Shown: piece after piece, positions 47,501-60,206 of the stretch
Layout: each line of letters opens with the position of its first letter
How positions within the stretch are numbered: position 1 is the stretch's first letter
Assembly: GCF_009730915.1 (NCBI RefSeq)
Contig: NC_052489.1
Span: 29,071,916-29,135,915 of the forward strand
Length of the DNA: 64,000 nucleotides
Direction: 5' to 3'
Origin: Dioscorea cayenensis subsp. rotundata
Lineage: Eukaryota; Streptophyta; Magnoliopsida; Dioscoreales; Dioscoreaceae
Program-made: the position numbers and the translations under genes
Notes under the pieces: generated by a model
Told to the model about the DNA's origin: nothing
The model's input: the letters and a program-made list of their open reading frames with translations, nothing else
The model's database searches: none

Positions 47501-50500
47501 GAATGATGTATTATTATCAGTGGCAGTAAAACTAATGCTGCAATCAGAGGAAAATTGAGAAAATAACCAAGTTTATAAGAGTGCCACTTGAAATGAATGA
47601 CAATAAAGCATAAAACTCTTATCGGAGCAAAGATAAGTGATCACACCTTCCTGTCAGGAAGCTCTGCCAAATATGTCTTGCCAAATCTCCCATCTGAGAT
47701 GACATTTTCTTCTCTAAAACTTCCGGTATATTGTTGAAGAGATGCAACAGAAAAGGATGTCACAGAAGTTGGTGGGAGTAGATCTAGGGAAGGAGGTTTT
47801 GTAATGCTTTCAGCAGGTACTCTAGGATTCACAATAACCTTTTCAGGCAAAGGTGGCAGTTCAAGCATTTCTGTCCCTGCTATATCAATTTCATGGTCTC
47901 TGTTAAGGGTCTCAGCAGCCTCTGGTGGAGCTGTGGAAACAATTCCCAATGAAATTATTATTATAACACCACTGCCAACAAGAAAGGGTTGGACATACGT
48001 AACCAACATAAAAAGAAGTAAAATGCTTCACCTTTCTCCATTTTCCTGTTTGGTTCAATCAAGTTTCCATGATTTATGGGATGCTTGGACCTCTCCTGCA
48101 CCTTCTCCTTCTGTCCCTTTGGGTTTTTTCCAACCATCATATTCCTTTCTTGGTAAATTTTTGGATCCTTGGGCCTTTCATGTATCCTTTCTTCCCCAAT
48201 CAAATTTCTTTCTTGGTAAATTTTTGGATCCTTGGGCCTTTCATGTATCCTTTCTTCCCTCCTCTTGGGTATTGCTTCATGCTTGGACTTTCGGTCTTGG
48301 TACTTTGACATACAGTACATAACCATTAGCACTGCAACTATTACAACACATACACCCAGAACTACAAATCCAATAACCTTCAAAGCTGAAACTTTCTTAT
48401 TTTTCCTTGGAGGGCTACCATTCTGGTCTGCTGGTCCATCAGAAGAATTCTTAGGCATCGTTTCAGGAGCAGAAGCCCCAGGAGGAGACAATGGTGGTGA
48501 AGACAGTGTTGGTGATGGAGCAATAGAGGTATTAAAGGGGTTACCGCCATTTCTGCATTTCAGAGGCAACAATCACAATGCATAAACAAAGATGATTTCC
48601 CTACTTTGCAGAGGCACTGTGGTTGCAAAATTTTTTGCTAACTAACATCATCAGTCAAATATTTGGACTATGAATTGCAATACAAAAATTAATAATTTAC
48701 TACGCTCTTGAAAAGTGGTCGGAAGAGTGTACAATATGGTACTCACTTGAAGTTCGGTATATTCAACAACTTTTCAGGGATAGGTCCAGAAAAAAGATTA
48801 TTTTCTATGTTCCTGTTGAAGATCAAGAAGCACAGACAGATCAGATAAATGCAAATAACAGTATGAAAAAAAGTTGCAGGTTATAAAATTTTCTCAATTC
48901 TAAGATATAGGTTAGGAAAGTCCTGTATTTGAGGCTCTTAAAACTTCAATCAGCATGGCATTGCCAAGATAACTTGTATATGTCTCAAAACTGAAATCAT
49001 CAGAGGCAGGCTTAACCATTTATGGTTCATTCGAGGGCATAACATTAAGGTTCAATCTTTGTCATTTCAAATTATTGGACAATTAGGACTTGGAAAATAA
49101 GTTAGTACATACAATGCTGCATGAGAAAAAGATGTATTTAATAAAATACTGCATAGCTTACAAGAAGAAACATATTGAAAATGAACATATGATTTCGCTC
49201 AAGTTGTGGGGTGGTATATGGATAGCACCAAACACCCTGATACCCTTATCTTATTTTTTTAAAGAGACAAACAACTGGATAGTTTAAAAACAAAGTGACA
49301 GTCATGTCTAACAGAAGTTAATGTCAGCTATCAAAGAACACCATGATAATTTCTTAGGATGATGGTTCTGGTAAAATTACCAGATTGCTACTTTACACAA
49401 ATATCAAGGGCGAAGGAAAAAACTTGAGAAATAAATGTATTAGGATATTCATTGGTTTTCAACCAGTAATCAACAGTTCACTTCAGCTCTATATGCAAGT
49501 TCCAAGATAAAGCACATTAAAAAGTGAATTTCGGCTTGGTAGACATCTTTGTCTAAAGAACAGCAAATTTCTTGGACCTGATAAATATGCACACTGGATA
49601 TTATTTGCATAGTTTCATGGAAAGATCTACCCAATGCCCTCCATCTTCCAGTCAATTGATCTTTCAATATTTCAGATTTTCTTAAAAAAATTATTTGCTT
49701 GCAAAATGAACAGCTCAAATGGCTATTGTCCTTATGATCCTCCTTGTGCATTCCTGCACATATGCAAACATGTGCCTCTATCTAGCTGAAGAGCATATAT
49801 GAAGTACTTCAACCAATAAAAGGTAGACTATGAAGGAAGAGAGGAGGGCATAGATTTTGTACAAATCTTTGAGAGGAAGATCCTGCAAGACATCAAGGGT
49901 TCCTGAGAGCTGATTATTCTGAATATGCCTGCCAAGGAAGAACAATCAGGTGGACAGAAGCGGGAAAAGTCTACAAATATCAGTGACATATAGATCAGAT
50001 TCTCACAGGGTGGTAATAGATGACAGGCTTCCCATGGAAGGTGGCAATTGGCCGCTCAAATTGTTCGATGAAAGATCCCTGCTTTGACAAGAACTTTAAA
50101 CCATCAATTACTAAGCAGATCAAAGCAGCAGCATAGTGGAGCAAGTAGTGAGGACTCACAAATTTATCAGACCAGTGAGAGACTGGAAAGCATCAGGCAA
50201 TTCCCCTGTTAAATGATTTTCATTGACTGACCTGCGGAAAGGATCGATTTTAGATTAGCAAATTAACCCAAATAATACACACTCGTAGAGCATCACGAAT
50301 TTACATGTCTGAAAGAAGTGCCAACTCTGCCAGAGACTTTGGGATGCTTCCAGTGAACTGGTTGGCTGCAAGAAAACTGCCACAATTGAAGGATGTCAAA
50401 GAGGCTCAAACACAAGATAGAATTATCACAGAAGGATAAATGATGATACCAAAATGGATGGAGGAGAATAAAGGCTTACAATTTGCTCATTGTAGAAGGC

Positions 50501-51971
50501 AAATTCTCTGGTATGCTTCCACCAATATTGTTATTGCTCAGATCTCTAATGCAAATAAATAACAAAACTGTGACCAGATGGATCTACAGACATGTAAGGT
50601 ATGAGGCAATGCATGCTATATTTTTTTGCTATAGATGCATATAGTTGAAACTAAAAATGAATACTTAGCAGCAAATACACTAGTTAACCAAAATAATGAA
50701 CTTCAAAACTATTATGAACTTACATTGTTACAATTGAAGTAAAGTTTTGCAACTTATCACCCAAGTCTCCTCCCAAATTTGCTCCGTTAAGAATTCTATG
50801 AACTAAATTTATTAGATGAAATCAATTGAAAATCACTAAATGAAGAATTAAGACTATTAGAAAGAAGATTACCGTACATTGCTGTTATATTTGAACCAAT
50901 GCACTGGACACCTTGCCAGCTCTCTGTGCAGGGATCTCCTCCATTTGGTACCCATCCAGGTAGAGGAGGTGAGCCAAGCGCAGAATATAAGTTATTGATA
51001 GCATACACTAGCAAGAAACCAAGTGGAAGGAAGTATAATCAATAACAAATATGGGAAATGAGAATGTCAAAAGCTCAAACTATAGCAAAACCTTGACGTA
51101 TCACTTTTGTGTCCAAGGGAATCACAGGCTGAAGTGTTTGCATGCATAATTTTGTGTACACACAAAACAATTATGATTGATTTAGAAATAAAAACAGATT
51201 TATATTAGCAAGGTCACCAGCTCCTACAAACAGTTCATAATATACAACAGTAGCACAAAAGTGGGATTTGCTTGGGAAAACAGAAAATGTTTCCATAAAA
51301 CAGCACATCACTCTCATTTGATACTAGGTAAAGAATCAAATGGTTTACTGAATTGTAATCTTATCCGGAGAATCAATGGCTATATATTTCGGGCTTCACA
51401 AATTAATGCCAATGTAGCTACCAAATCTAGCTACATACTTCATTGCATAGGTTGTCTACTGTATGCTTATTAAACATGCCAATTTTTGACACAAGAAAAA
51501 GAAGAAAAATCTTTTCTACATACAGCTGATTAGTCAACCCTTAGCATGGCTAATAAATCATGGAGATTCAATGGGTGCAATCATAGCACATGCACATCAA
51601 GGACAACCTAATGACTTGTTGAAATGAAACTGACAACTAGAATATTCACACAACTTGAAAAATATGTCCTTCCAATGTAAGGGTACACAGAAAAGTATAA
51701 ATTTCTACTACAAGAATAAAAAAATGGAATTGTTTAGAGTAAATTCAGCATCACTATCCAAGACAAATACCCAAAAAGAGGTGCTAACATAGTGGATATT
51801 AAAAAGGCGTAAACAAATTTCTATTTAACCAAAAAAGGGCACGAGATTGTTGAACATAACATTGAACTAACCATCTTGGTCATTGGTATATGCTAGTGAA
51901 AACCGCATGGACAACATCAACATCAAGCCCACAGCAGCACATGTTATGACCCACAAATTCCTCTTATTCAT
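44569..51971 (-). CDS. STRUBBELIG-receptor family (SRF6/7-like) LRR receptor pseudokinase, 16 coding exons
   Basis: Minus-strand exons, in order: 51971-51872, 51007-50878, 50795-50724, 50545-50480, 50376-50305, 50231-50160, 50078-50007, 49928-49863, 48812-48747, 48552-48032, 47930-47647, 46549-46281, 46197-46059, 45494-45355, 45253-45097, 44706-44569. All phases fit, giving 787 aa. A signal peptide ([20 protein letters not shown]) is followed by the SUB-type N-terminal domain with [18 protein letters not shown]. Next come leucine-rich repeats on 66/72-nt exons (about residues 77-238), a Pro/Ser-rich stretch, a membrane span near 298-320 ([20 protein letters not shown]) and a kinase-like domain from about 440. 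The ATP lysine is present (LAVLKL), but HRD reads HQN and DFG reads ECG, so catalysis is unlikely. The SRF family is known for atypical kinases. [17 protein letters not shown] is the SRF block before the kinase. SRFs act at the plasma membrane in tissue-morphogenesis signalling. Confidence 0.95.
48134..48259 (-). repeat. 63-nt in-frame tandem duplication in the SRF juxtamembrane region
   Basis: Two adjacent 21-residue units, each starting [18 protein letters not shown], encoded at 48259-48197 and 48196-48134. They are nearly identical at the DNA level, so the duplication is young. It follows the membrane span on the cytoplasmic side. Confidence 0.95.
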
Positions 51972-51987
51972 GGCTGTAGTTCTCTTT

Positions 51988-52020
51988 CTAGCAGTATTCT
52001 TTCAACTGTTGAAGCAACAT
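51988..52020 (-). promoter_or_regulatory. Upstream ORF of 10 codons in the SRF leader
   Basis: On the minus strand, ATG TTG CTT CAA CAG TTG AAA GAA TAC TGC TAG (MLLQQLKEYC) ends 16 bases before the main ATG at 51971. It follows the inferred leader-intron acceptor (TTTTTTAG|GG at 52030). A uORF this close could lower translation of the receptor. Confidence 0.6.
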
Positions 52021-52029
52021 GATTTTACC

Positions 52030-53280
52030 CTAAAAAATTAAACAGATGAGTCATAATAAGCCTGCGAATGAGATTTATCCTGAAAAAGCAACTGGATGAG
52101 GTTAAAGGTAGCAATGAACAGTTCTCCAATAATCTCAAAGCAGAGCAAAAACTAATTTGACACAAATCCGAGAGAGAGTACTCCACATCAAAACCATCCC
52201 TACATAGCCAAAGCAGACTTCACCAACTTCTCACATCAAAAACCCAACTAGAAAACCAAAACATTTAATCAATTCTATGTCTTCATGCACTACCACAGAA
52301 AAAACTCAGGAAAACAATGAGGGAAAACAGTAAGTAAGAAAAATAACAAGAAGCAGAAAAATAAATACAAAATAAAAACAAAGATGGTAACTCTGAAAAA
52401 GCTGATCTTCAATTTCTTATGAATGAAGAATTGTTCCCAAACCCAGACAATTCTTGGGCCTTCAAACAAATCACTACAACCAGCATCATTAATTCATGAA
52501 CAGATAGGGTTGTAGCAAACAAAAGGCAATGCAATAAACGCTTGAAGGATGCTGTTTGATCCCTCCTTAGATAAAAACCAGAAATTCCTATATACAACAA
52601 AGTTGAAAAAAGGTTACTGAAAAAGAGATAAACCCAACATCATTCATCCACGAAACCAAAGAAAAAAAACATCAAAACCAGCTTACAGACATCACATAGC
52701 ATTGCAGCAACCAACACCAAATGAAGAAAATCCAACAATAAAAACCCAAAATTTTCAAGAAGAGATCAACAATAACCACCAAACACAACCTTTCATGAAC
52801 TCAACATCATAAGAAATTAGAAAGATAGAAATTCTTAGTACTGTAAGCAAACCATGAAAATCTCAAAACATAAATTAATCACCGAAACCAACACAGCAAA
52901 AATAAACAAACTTCAAAAGATATTAGACCACATTACAACAAGAAACAACTAATTGAACAAAAACCCACAAAAAGAAACCCCAAATCCTCGACCAAGAAAG
53001 AAGCACTACCAGCAAAAGCCAAGAAGGCAACTATTCCAGAGTGGGATCAACACATTCAAAAACTCATTCAAGAAAACAGTGAAAAGCTCAACAAGAAAGA
53101 AAAAAAAAAATATGCTGAAAAGGCAAGAAAAAACCTCACCTTTTGAAGCTGCGTAGAATACCCGGATGCTCAAACTAGTCTTAGATGCCAAGATTCCAAC
53201 CAGCCAACAAAGAACACTCAGATCTCAGAGAATACACGCAAGACCAACGCCAGAGAGTGAAGAACTTCAAGAAAAAGACA

Positions 53281-53325
<45 letters not shown>

Positions 53326-53330
53326 GCAGT
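52030..53330 (-). promoter_or_regulatory. SRF noncoding first exon and leader intron with (GA)n tract
   Basis: On the minus strand a leader ends CTTCAAAAG|GTGAGG (exon border 53140) and the next acceptor is TTTTTTAG at 52030, giving a ~1.1-kb leader intron. The leader carries a long (TC)n tract, seen as (GA)n at 53284-53324 on the plus strand. CT-rich leaders are common in plant genes. The start site was not determined. Confidence 0.5.
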
Positions 53331-53399
53331 GATGAGATGATTCCACAGAGAAAGAGAGAGATGGGAGTTGTTCTGTGTTGACAGAGAGTAATAAGAATC

Positions 53400-56300
53400 T
53401 TAATTTAAGTGAAATTTTTTTATTTTTGGTATTATTAAATTAAGAAAAGGGAGTTGCTTTTTTAGTCTCACTAAATGGTCTTTATTTTATTGGTGAAAAT
53501 AAAATATAAAGAAAAAGAAATAATTGTACAAAAAGATGTTAATAATTAATAATTATATATAAAATATATAGAGAGAGAGATGATGTTTGGTTTTGATGCT
53601 GATCTTGTGATCTAGAGAGCTTTTTCTTGTTGTATAGTTCACTGGTCTGTGTGCCTCCGCCGACATTGTGTTTTTTTTTTAGTTTTTAATTTTTTTGGCT
53701 GGTTTCTAGTGTGTGTCTAGTAGGATTAGAGATTAAAAAAAGATATTGGGTTAGTGTTTTTAATTTGATTGCTATCTTTTTTCATTGTAGATATTATTTT
53801 ATCGATTTTTCTTTTTTATTTTATATACTTATTGTTCACAAAATTAAGTTTTAAATGTTAGGCTTGTCAAGTGATTATGTTTCTTGGCTTTAGTTTTGTC
53901 TGGTTTATATTCCTACAATGAATAAGTGAGTCTTTGTAATATTCAACTCGAATATTAAATGAATATAAATGAACCTTCATGTTGTTATTCAACTCTATTA
54001 TTAAATGAACTGAACTTCAAAATCCATTCAAGACAAAGTTTTTTTTTTTAAAAAAAAAAAACATAATAAAAACTTTGGATAAAAATTTTACAATATTTTT
54101 TCGTGATATTAAGAACTCAAGCAATTATTTCCTTATTGATATTCTTATATTTTTATATTATTATTCTGAAAATAAACTTGAATGCAGAAACATACATATT
54201 GAAACAAAAATAATAATAGTAATAATAACAATAACAATCAGGAAAGCAAGAGGTGAGAATGCCAGCAAGATGGATGGGGCCCTACCACAACCATCCAATT
54301 CTTGTACAACTTGAATTTTCTTGTCTGCAATGTGGCTCATGTGAGTGTGGGCCTTTCTTTCATCACAAAAAAAAGTAGTTTAATAAAATAAAATAAACAC
54401 TGGACTTGTTTTAAGTTTTAACAGTCAATGCACTAATCTTTTAAATTGAAGGCTAATTGGTCACATGACCAATATTTTGAGAGTCCAATGTTCTTAGATA
54501 TAGTGGTTGAAGTTTTGTTTCTTTGGATTTTTGATTTACTTTGACTAAATTGTAGTTGTGTGATATAAACTCATTAGTTTAGAGTTGATCAATTATCTAT
54601 AGATTTGGCTAGTATTGAATTTTCAGGTTAGGTGAAGACTTTGAAACAGAGCACATCCTTTGTTTCCCTTTCTTAGAATTTGTTTTCAAGTAAATGCCCA
54701 AGTAAATATAAGAAAATGCAATTCTAATATTATTATTTTTTTAATATTTACATAAATATAATTGAAGAATTAGTGATAAGAGATGACCGTAGAATCAACA
54801 AGGAAAGTGATAGGATTTAGAAAAATAAGACATAATTGGTAATCAAATTTCATTTTCATAATCAAATAGATGGTGAGATGGTGGACCAATAGTTGAAGGG
54901 TTTTTAGAACAGAAACCTCACATTCCTTTCATAATTTTCATTGCCTAAGATACATGATATTAAAATGCTGTCTTTTCATCAGGATAAGCATTGTTGATTA
55001 TTAATAATCTCATTAAAGGGTGTTAAATGAAGTGGACTTTCTGGGGGTCCTCCCTATCTCTTTTCCATAAATTCATTCATCAAATAGTTTTAAATATTTT
55101 AAAACAAAAACCTCTAAAAATAGATACTTAACGAAGACAAAAATGTGATAAAAAGATAGATTACAAAAATCAAACTTGCAGCATTCTAAAAATTAAATCA
55201 ATATATGTGATCTACATCATGAAACTCTCACCTCATTATATTTTTTAGGGTAACTTATTTAACAGTGTACTAAATCCTAATCTCGCCTATTGTATTTTAT
55301 TCTCCATCAATATTTCCATCTTATATATATATATATATAGGCATACACAAGTTGTTCTGTTTATATTTGCTTTGTCTATGTGATGTATGATGTATCACTA
55401 TCTACTACGTATGCCAATGTGATTTATCAACTTTGTCCAAAAAACAGGACATTGACTAATGTCAATTAAGTTCTTTAAAAACCAAAAAAATACCAAGAGA
55501 TCTAAGAAGTATATTATAAAAAAATAATCATATAGAAAGGGAAAGTAAATCTAGCTAGTACTTAATTTATAAGAATAAATGATAAAACAAATAATGAAGA
55601 AGATGATGAAGAAGAAGAAGAAGAAGAGAAGTGTGAGTCATTAGCGTGTCACTAAGTTGACGTAAAAGCTTAGCATAGCAAAGCATGGACTTTGAGAAAC
55701 TTGTATTTTATTAAGAAGGTGCAACGTGAACGCAACTGCATCCTCTCACTATGTTTGTTTTCTTATCTGCACACAAGATAAGATGCTGACTCAAAAAAGA
55801 ACAATCTTTTCATGCAGATTCATTAATAACTCAACACAGGGAATACACTTGGGTTGACAAGTGGCATTTCAATCTTACTTTTGAGATGATATTTTGGTGA
55901 TAGTTTTGGATAAATACTTTAGGAAAGTGTCTAAACAAAGATTTTAATTAAGAAATCACATCATGCTAGCAAGTAGCAAGACAACATCTCAATCCATCTG
56001 GGAAACCCAGCCCAGTTTATTTATTTGGGCCTAAGCCTAGTTTTCAGGTTCAAAATAAAATCCATTTCTATCAAATTCATTAATCCAGAAATATTAGCTA
56101 TGTAGTTCCAGCTATGCAGTAAATTAATAGACAATTCTATATTTTCTATGACAGTAAAAACAACTTATCAACAACTTGGTTTGGGTACATAATTATGCAG
56201 GCAAACTTGATTTAAAAAGTCATATATAAAAACTCTAGTGAGCAAACCACCATGATGCAAATCAGAGAAAGCTCTGGCAATAACATAGATAAATATTTAT

Positions 56301-58319
56301 ATTCCATTAATAAAGAGACTTTAGCTAATAAATCAATATAACTTCAAAAGATAAAGAAAAGCAAAAGCAGATTGTTCTTTTTAAAGCAGTCTAATATGTC
56401 TTCATGGACCATTTCATTCAATCTGTAGGATTTGGAATCTAATAAAACACCACTAGAGCCTTCAGTCTTAAGCATGGGCTTTAAGTGGATGGATGTCCTT
56501 TTTCTTTGTTTTATGATCTAATAACATAATCTCTTCAGATTTGAAACCACTTCCCAGATTCCGTAAGTACAATGAACTGAACTTTTCTTTACTAAGCTTT
56601 CAAACTTAGTTGTAAACCAATTGAGAGGTTAATTAAAAAGATTCACATAACTCCAATAGAAAAACCAAAAGCAATACCTTTTCTTTATCTAGAAAGAACA
56701 CTGACAAAGACGTGCTTTAGGTGGCTTAATTCTTAAGCTTGATCCTAATGGCTAATTAACTATGGCTTTATATCCAAGTTCATGGTAATGTATTTTATAA
56801 ATAACTTAAGCCTTAAATTGGGAATGATATTTTGGATTAAGGGAGTGGTTATAAGGCTACAGCATGTCTTATTGATATGATGTTTAACTAAAACCATGAA
56901 GTCAAATTGTAATAAGGGATTTGGGCCCATTCTGGTCAGACGGCAAATCAATAATTTAATACATGTTGTCTCATGTAATAGCCACTCATTCCACCATTAA
57001 CTTTCATAACTAACATTGAAGGCAATCACATGCTGAATCAATTAACTATAAAAAACATCAAGCATTGATAATTGAGCTTACACTCCCCGGGTTCAGATTG
57101 GCTCAGTTCGACCTAAAAGCTTATAGCGGTAAGGAATGAGACTCATGTATAATTATTTAGGCCATTATATATATTTTATATTAATTGATAAAATCTATTA
57201 TTTGTTAAAACTCTCAATGGGTGAATCTTTTCCACATGATGAATAACTGCTTTAAGTTGAATAAATGACAGCAGACAGGTGTGCTTTGGAGATTGAGTGA
57301 CAAAATTTGGATTGTGAACGTTCAACAACCTCAAGTGCTTTGGTTGTCTGTGATTTACTCAAATTGCACAAGATCTGATTGCCTTAATTCATTGAGACTT
57401 AAATCTAAAGCTAAGCATCCAGGACACACATGGAAAGCATTAAGGTCTTTTAGTTAAATGTTCCTTGAAATAATAAAATTGTATATTTTTTAGTTCAAAA
57501 ATTAAATATAACCAAAATTTATGTATAATTCTAAAATTATATCATAACCGAAAGTTTTTTTTATTTGAGATTCTCGCATATGAATACCTTGAGTCAAGTG
57601 AACTGTCCTCTATTATTTACAATGAATGGAAAGTATGAGAAATATTTCAACAGATAAACATACACATACATATATTTGTATATATCTATACACACCATAC
57701 TCTGCATATCTAGATCTTTAAAAATCCATTTATACATGTAGGTTATACATATTATGTTTTACATCAAATATTTATGTATTTCAACTTTCTATTGCTCGAC
57801 AAGTAATTTTATAATCTAAAACTTGGTTATGTGTCTCCTTTAAAGAATAGAAATCCATTTAATTAACTGATTAAATTTACTCCATCAATGAAGGGTTAAT
57901 GTTTTTTTTTCTTCTCAAAAACTAGTTAAATTATGTAATACAATAACACACAATCAACCTGTGTGTGAGAGAGGGAGAGATTTTTACAAGGTTCCATATG
58001 TCAAAAGGCCCTTCTCTTCTTTATATTTCTAACTAGAAAGGACACAATAATGCATCCAAATCTTATCTATATGAAAAGAAGAAGAATATCATAAACAACC
58101 AAAAGTAGGTGTCTCACTAGCTGTTAAATCGTTAGCTATACCAATTAGTCTCCTTTCACATTTGACAATTATTATAAAGAAATCCTTAAGTTAAAATCTT
58201 ATGTTTAGCACTAATCAAATAAAATAACAAACAAAAACCACTGTAAAGATAACCTGCAGAATAATAATTATTAAACAAAAAGAAGAAGAACAAGGCGGAG
58301 GAACAGATCATAAAAATAA
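53400..58319. other. AT-rich intergenic region
   Basis: About 4.9 kb with no coding pattern I can support. It contains the SRF upstream region, A/T homopolymers (e.g. about 54041-54062), a (GAA)n patch near 55607-55628 and a short (TA)n at about 55323-55339. No terminal repeats or transposon protein traces were recognised. Confidence 0.6.
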
Positions 58320-58334
58320 CTAATAAAAGATACT

Positions 58335-58515
58335 CACAATGGCATTGATTCCAACTTTGACTTTGGTTCCAAGGACGAGGCCAGCTCTGCCATGAGAGTC
58401 GAGTGCCATGTCAACGCGTAGATCAGCGTCCGGTTCGAGACGTGTCACGCCTGACAAGGCATTTGCTGGATCAACATCACCGACACCACTCCAGAGAAAT
58501 TGGTCGCCTGCATTA
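58335..58515 (-). pseudogene. Orphan exon-like block, unrecognised
   Basis: The minus strand reads VNAGDQFLWSGVGDVDPANA, then LSGVTRLEPDADLRVDMALD and SHGRAGLVLGTKVKVGINAI. It is GC-richer and more codon-like than the flanks, with an acceptor-like TATAG before and an ATTGTGAGTA-type donor after (GTGAGT at about 58336). No partner exon was found in the flanking kilobases. I do not recognise the family. It may be one exon of a sparse gene or a captured fragment. Confidence 0.4.
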
Positions 58516-59146
58516 ACTATAGTTGGTGAGAATTTCCAATTGATCAAATCAAACAACCAATTAATTATTATCAAGAAAAAGAAGTCGCAAATTATAATTT
58601 GAAACATTAATGACACTCAACAAGATAACTAATTTATAGTTTATATTATTAATATCAGAATTAGAAAAGAATGATGTCCTTATTTCTAGCTTCGTGGGCC
58701 CTTACGAGTCATGTAAATCAAAGCTGGCTGACTCAGCGAGTCTAACTCTCATATTCAAATTCATATATATAAATGATATATGTATATATAGAAATAGAAA
58801 TTAGTGTCAGCACGTCCCTAAAGCTGGAAAATTTCAAAACAAACCCTGTGGATTTAATTTCGCTCAACCCCCTCTTGCTAAAGTCCACCAAAATTTTATT
58901 TACTAAATTTGCAACCCGGATTCCACGGCCGTTCACCGGCTACTCACTGTCTGTACATAGATTTATAAAAATATTATCATTACCCATCCTATCCCCGCTC
59001 AGATTTTAACCGCCCGATAATTTAATCCAATGGTCACGTAATTTCCCCGCTACATTTTTTTCAAAAATTTATTTCCCGAATAACCGGCTAAACTCGGTCA
59101 TGAAACGTACGGAGAATACCCTTAGCCGGCCACACTCCTCTTATAA

Positions 59147-59327
59147 CTCCTACTACTACTACTACTAACGCCTTGAACACTCTCGCAGAGGATAGTGGAG
59201 GGAACTCGAGATCCAGACCGGAGATTTCTAATCGGACGGTGGAGAAGGTTGGGGTTTGAATTCTCACCTCGATCACCGGCGCCTGGATCTGGACCGCCGG
59301 AACCCTAGAAATCGATCGGTGGGGGTA
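59147..59327 (+). promoter_or_regulatory. Leader of the methyltransferase gene
   Basis: A (CTA)n run, TCCTACTACTACTACTACTA, lies at 59147-59166, followed by a GC-rich leader with AACCCTAG (59301-59308, telo-box-like) just before the ATG. No clear TATA box was identified. Confidence 0.4.
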
Positions 59328-60206
59328 ATGGGGAAGGCGGCCGGGCGAGATTGGCTGCAGATCTACTCGATCTACGGCACCGACGAGTGGCAGACGGTGG
59401 GGTTCCTCGCTGTAAACGCGGCGGCCTTCGCGGCGGCGGCGATTCTCTTGCTTCTCTACTTCTCCCCATTCCTGGCTCTCCTCCACTCCCTCCTGCCCGC
59501 GGCTCCGCTTCCCGCCCTCCGCTACGCCGCCGGATTCTCCGGCTCCGTCGTCGCCTTCACCTCCGCAGGACTCCTCTACGCTGCTGCTAACGTCCTCTAC
59601 TCATCCATCCCCTTGCGGTGGGAGATGGCGCAGCGGATGGTCGCCGCCGTGCCGGACTGGTCCGCAGTCCGCACCGCGCTGGACGTAGGGTGCGGACGGG
59701 GGATCCTTCTCAACTCCGTAGCGATGCAACTAAAGAAAGGGGGTAGTAGCGGGAGAGTGGTGGGGTTGGACCGGCGGCGTGAGACGGCCGTGGCAGCACT
59801 CCGACGGGCGGGGGCAGAGGGGGTGCAGGAGTACGTGACGTGCAGGGAGGGGGACGCCAGGGGTTTACCATTCGCCGACGGGTACTTCGACGTCGTAGTG
59901 TCGGCAGTGCATCTGAGTGGATTGGGAGGGGGAGGGGCGGCGGCGGAGGCTGCGGCGGAGAGGGGAAAAGGGCTCGGAGAAGTGGTTAGGGTTTTGAAGG
60001 CAGGAGGAGTGGGGGTAGTGTGGGATCTGGTGTGCGTGCCGGAGTACGCGCAGAGGCTGAGAGAGATGCGAATGGAGGAGATCCGGGTGTCGGAGAGGGT
60101 CACCGCTTACATGGTTAGTAGCTACATCGTTTCCTTTCGAAAACCTCTTGCTCCACCTCTGGATCATTACCAGCCGTCCGATTGGAGAACAACCATCATC
60201 TGCTAA
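59328..60206 (+). CDS. Membrane-anchored SAM-dependent methyltransferase
   Basis: A single-exon frame of 292 aa from MGKAAGRDWLQIYSIYG. The in-frame ATG at 59256 would add 24 poorly structured residues, so I prefer 59328. Two hydrophobic segments (about residues 24-52 and 66-90) suggest a membrane anchor. Motif I is ALDVGCGRGILLN (about 117-129), followed by VVGLDRR and the later motif GDARGLPFADGYFDVVVSAV, then RVLKAGGVGVVWDL. This is the class I Rossmann-fold fold of the methyltransferase 11/25 type found in uncharacterised plant proteins. The substrate is unknown. The 5' two thirds are very GC-rich with C/G third positions, while the last ~100 bp is AT-richer. No intron is needed. Confidence 0.88.
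   Translation: MGKAAGRDWLQIYSIYGTDEWQTVGFLAVNAAAFAAAAILLLLYFSPFLALLHSLLPAAPLPALRYAAGFSGSVVAFTSAGLLYAAANVLYSSIPLRWEMAQRMVAAVPDWSAVRTALDVGCGRGILLNSVAMQLKKGGSSGRVVGLDRRRETAVAALRRAGAEGVQEYVTCREGDARGLPFADGYFDVVVSAVHLSGLGGGGAAAEAAAERGKGLGEVVRVLKAGGVGVVWDLVCVPEYAQRLREMRMEEIRVSERVTAYMVSSYIVSFRKPLAPPLDHYQPSDWRTTIIC

Noticed and set aside
59597-60103. Minus-strand open frames across the methyltransferase
   Set aside because: They are shadows of a GC-rich coding exon on the plus strand.
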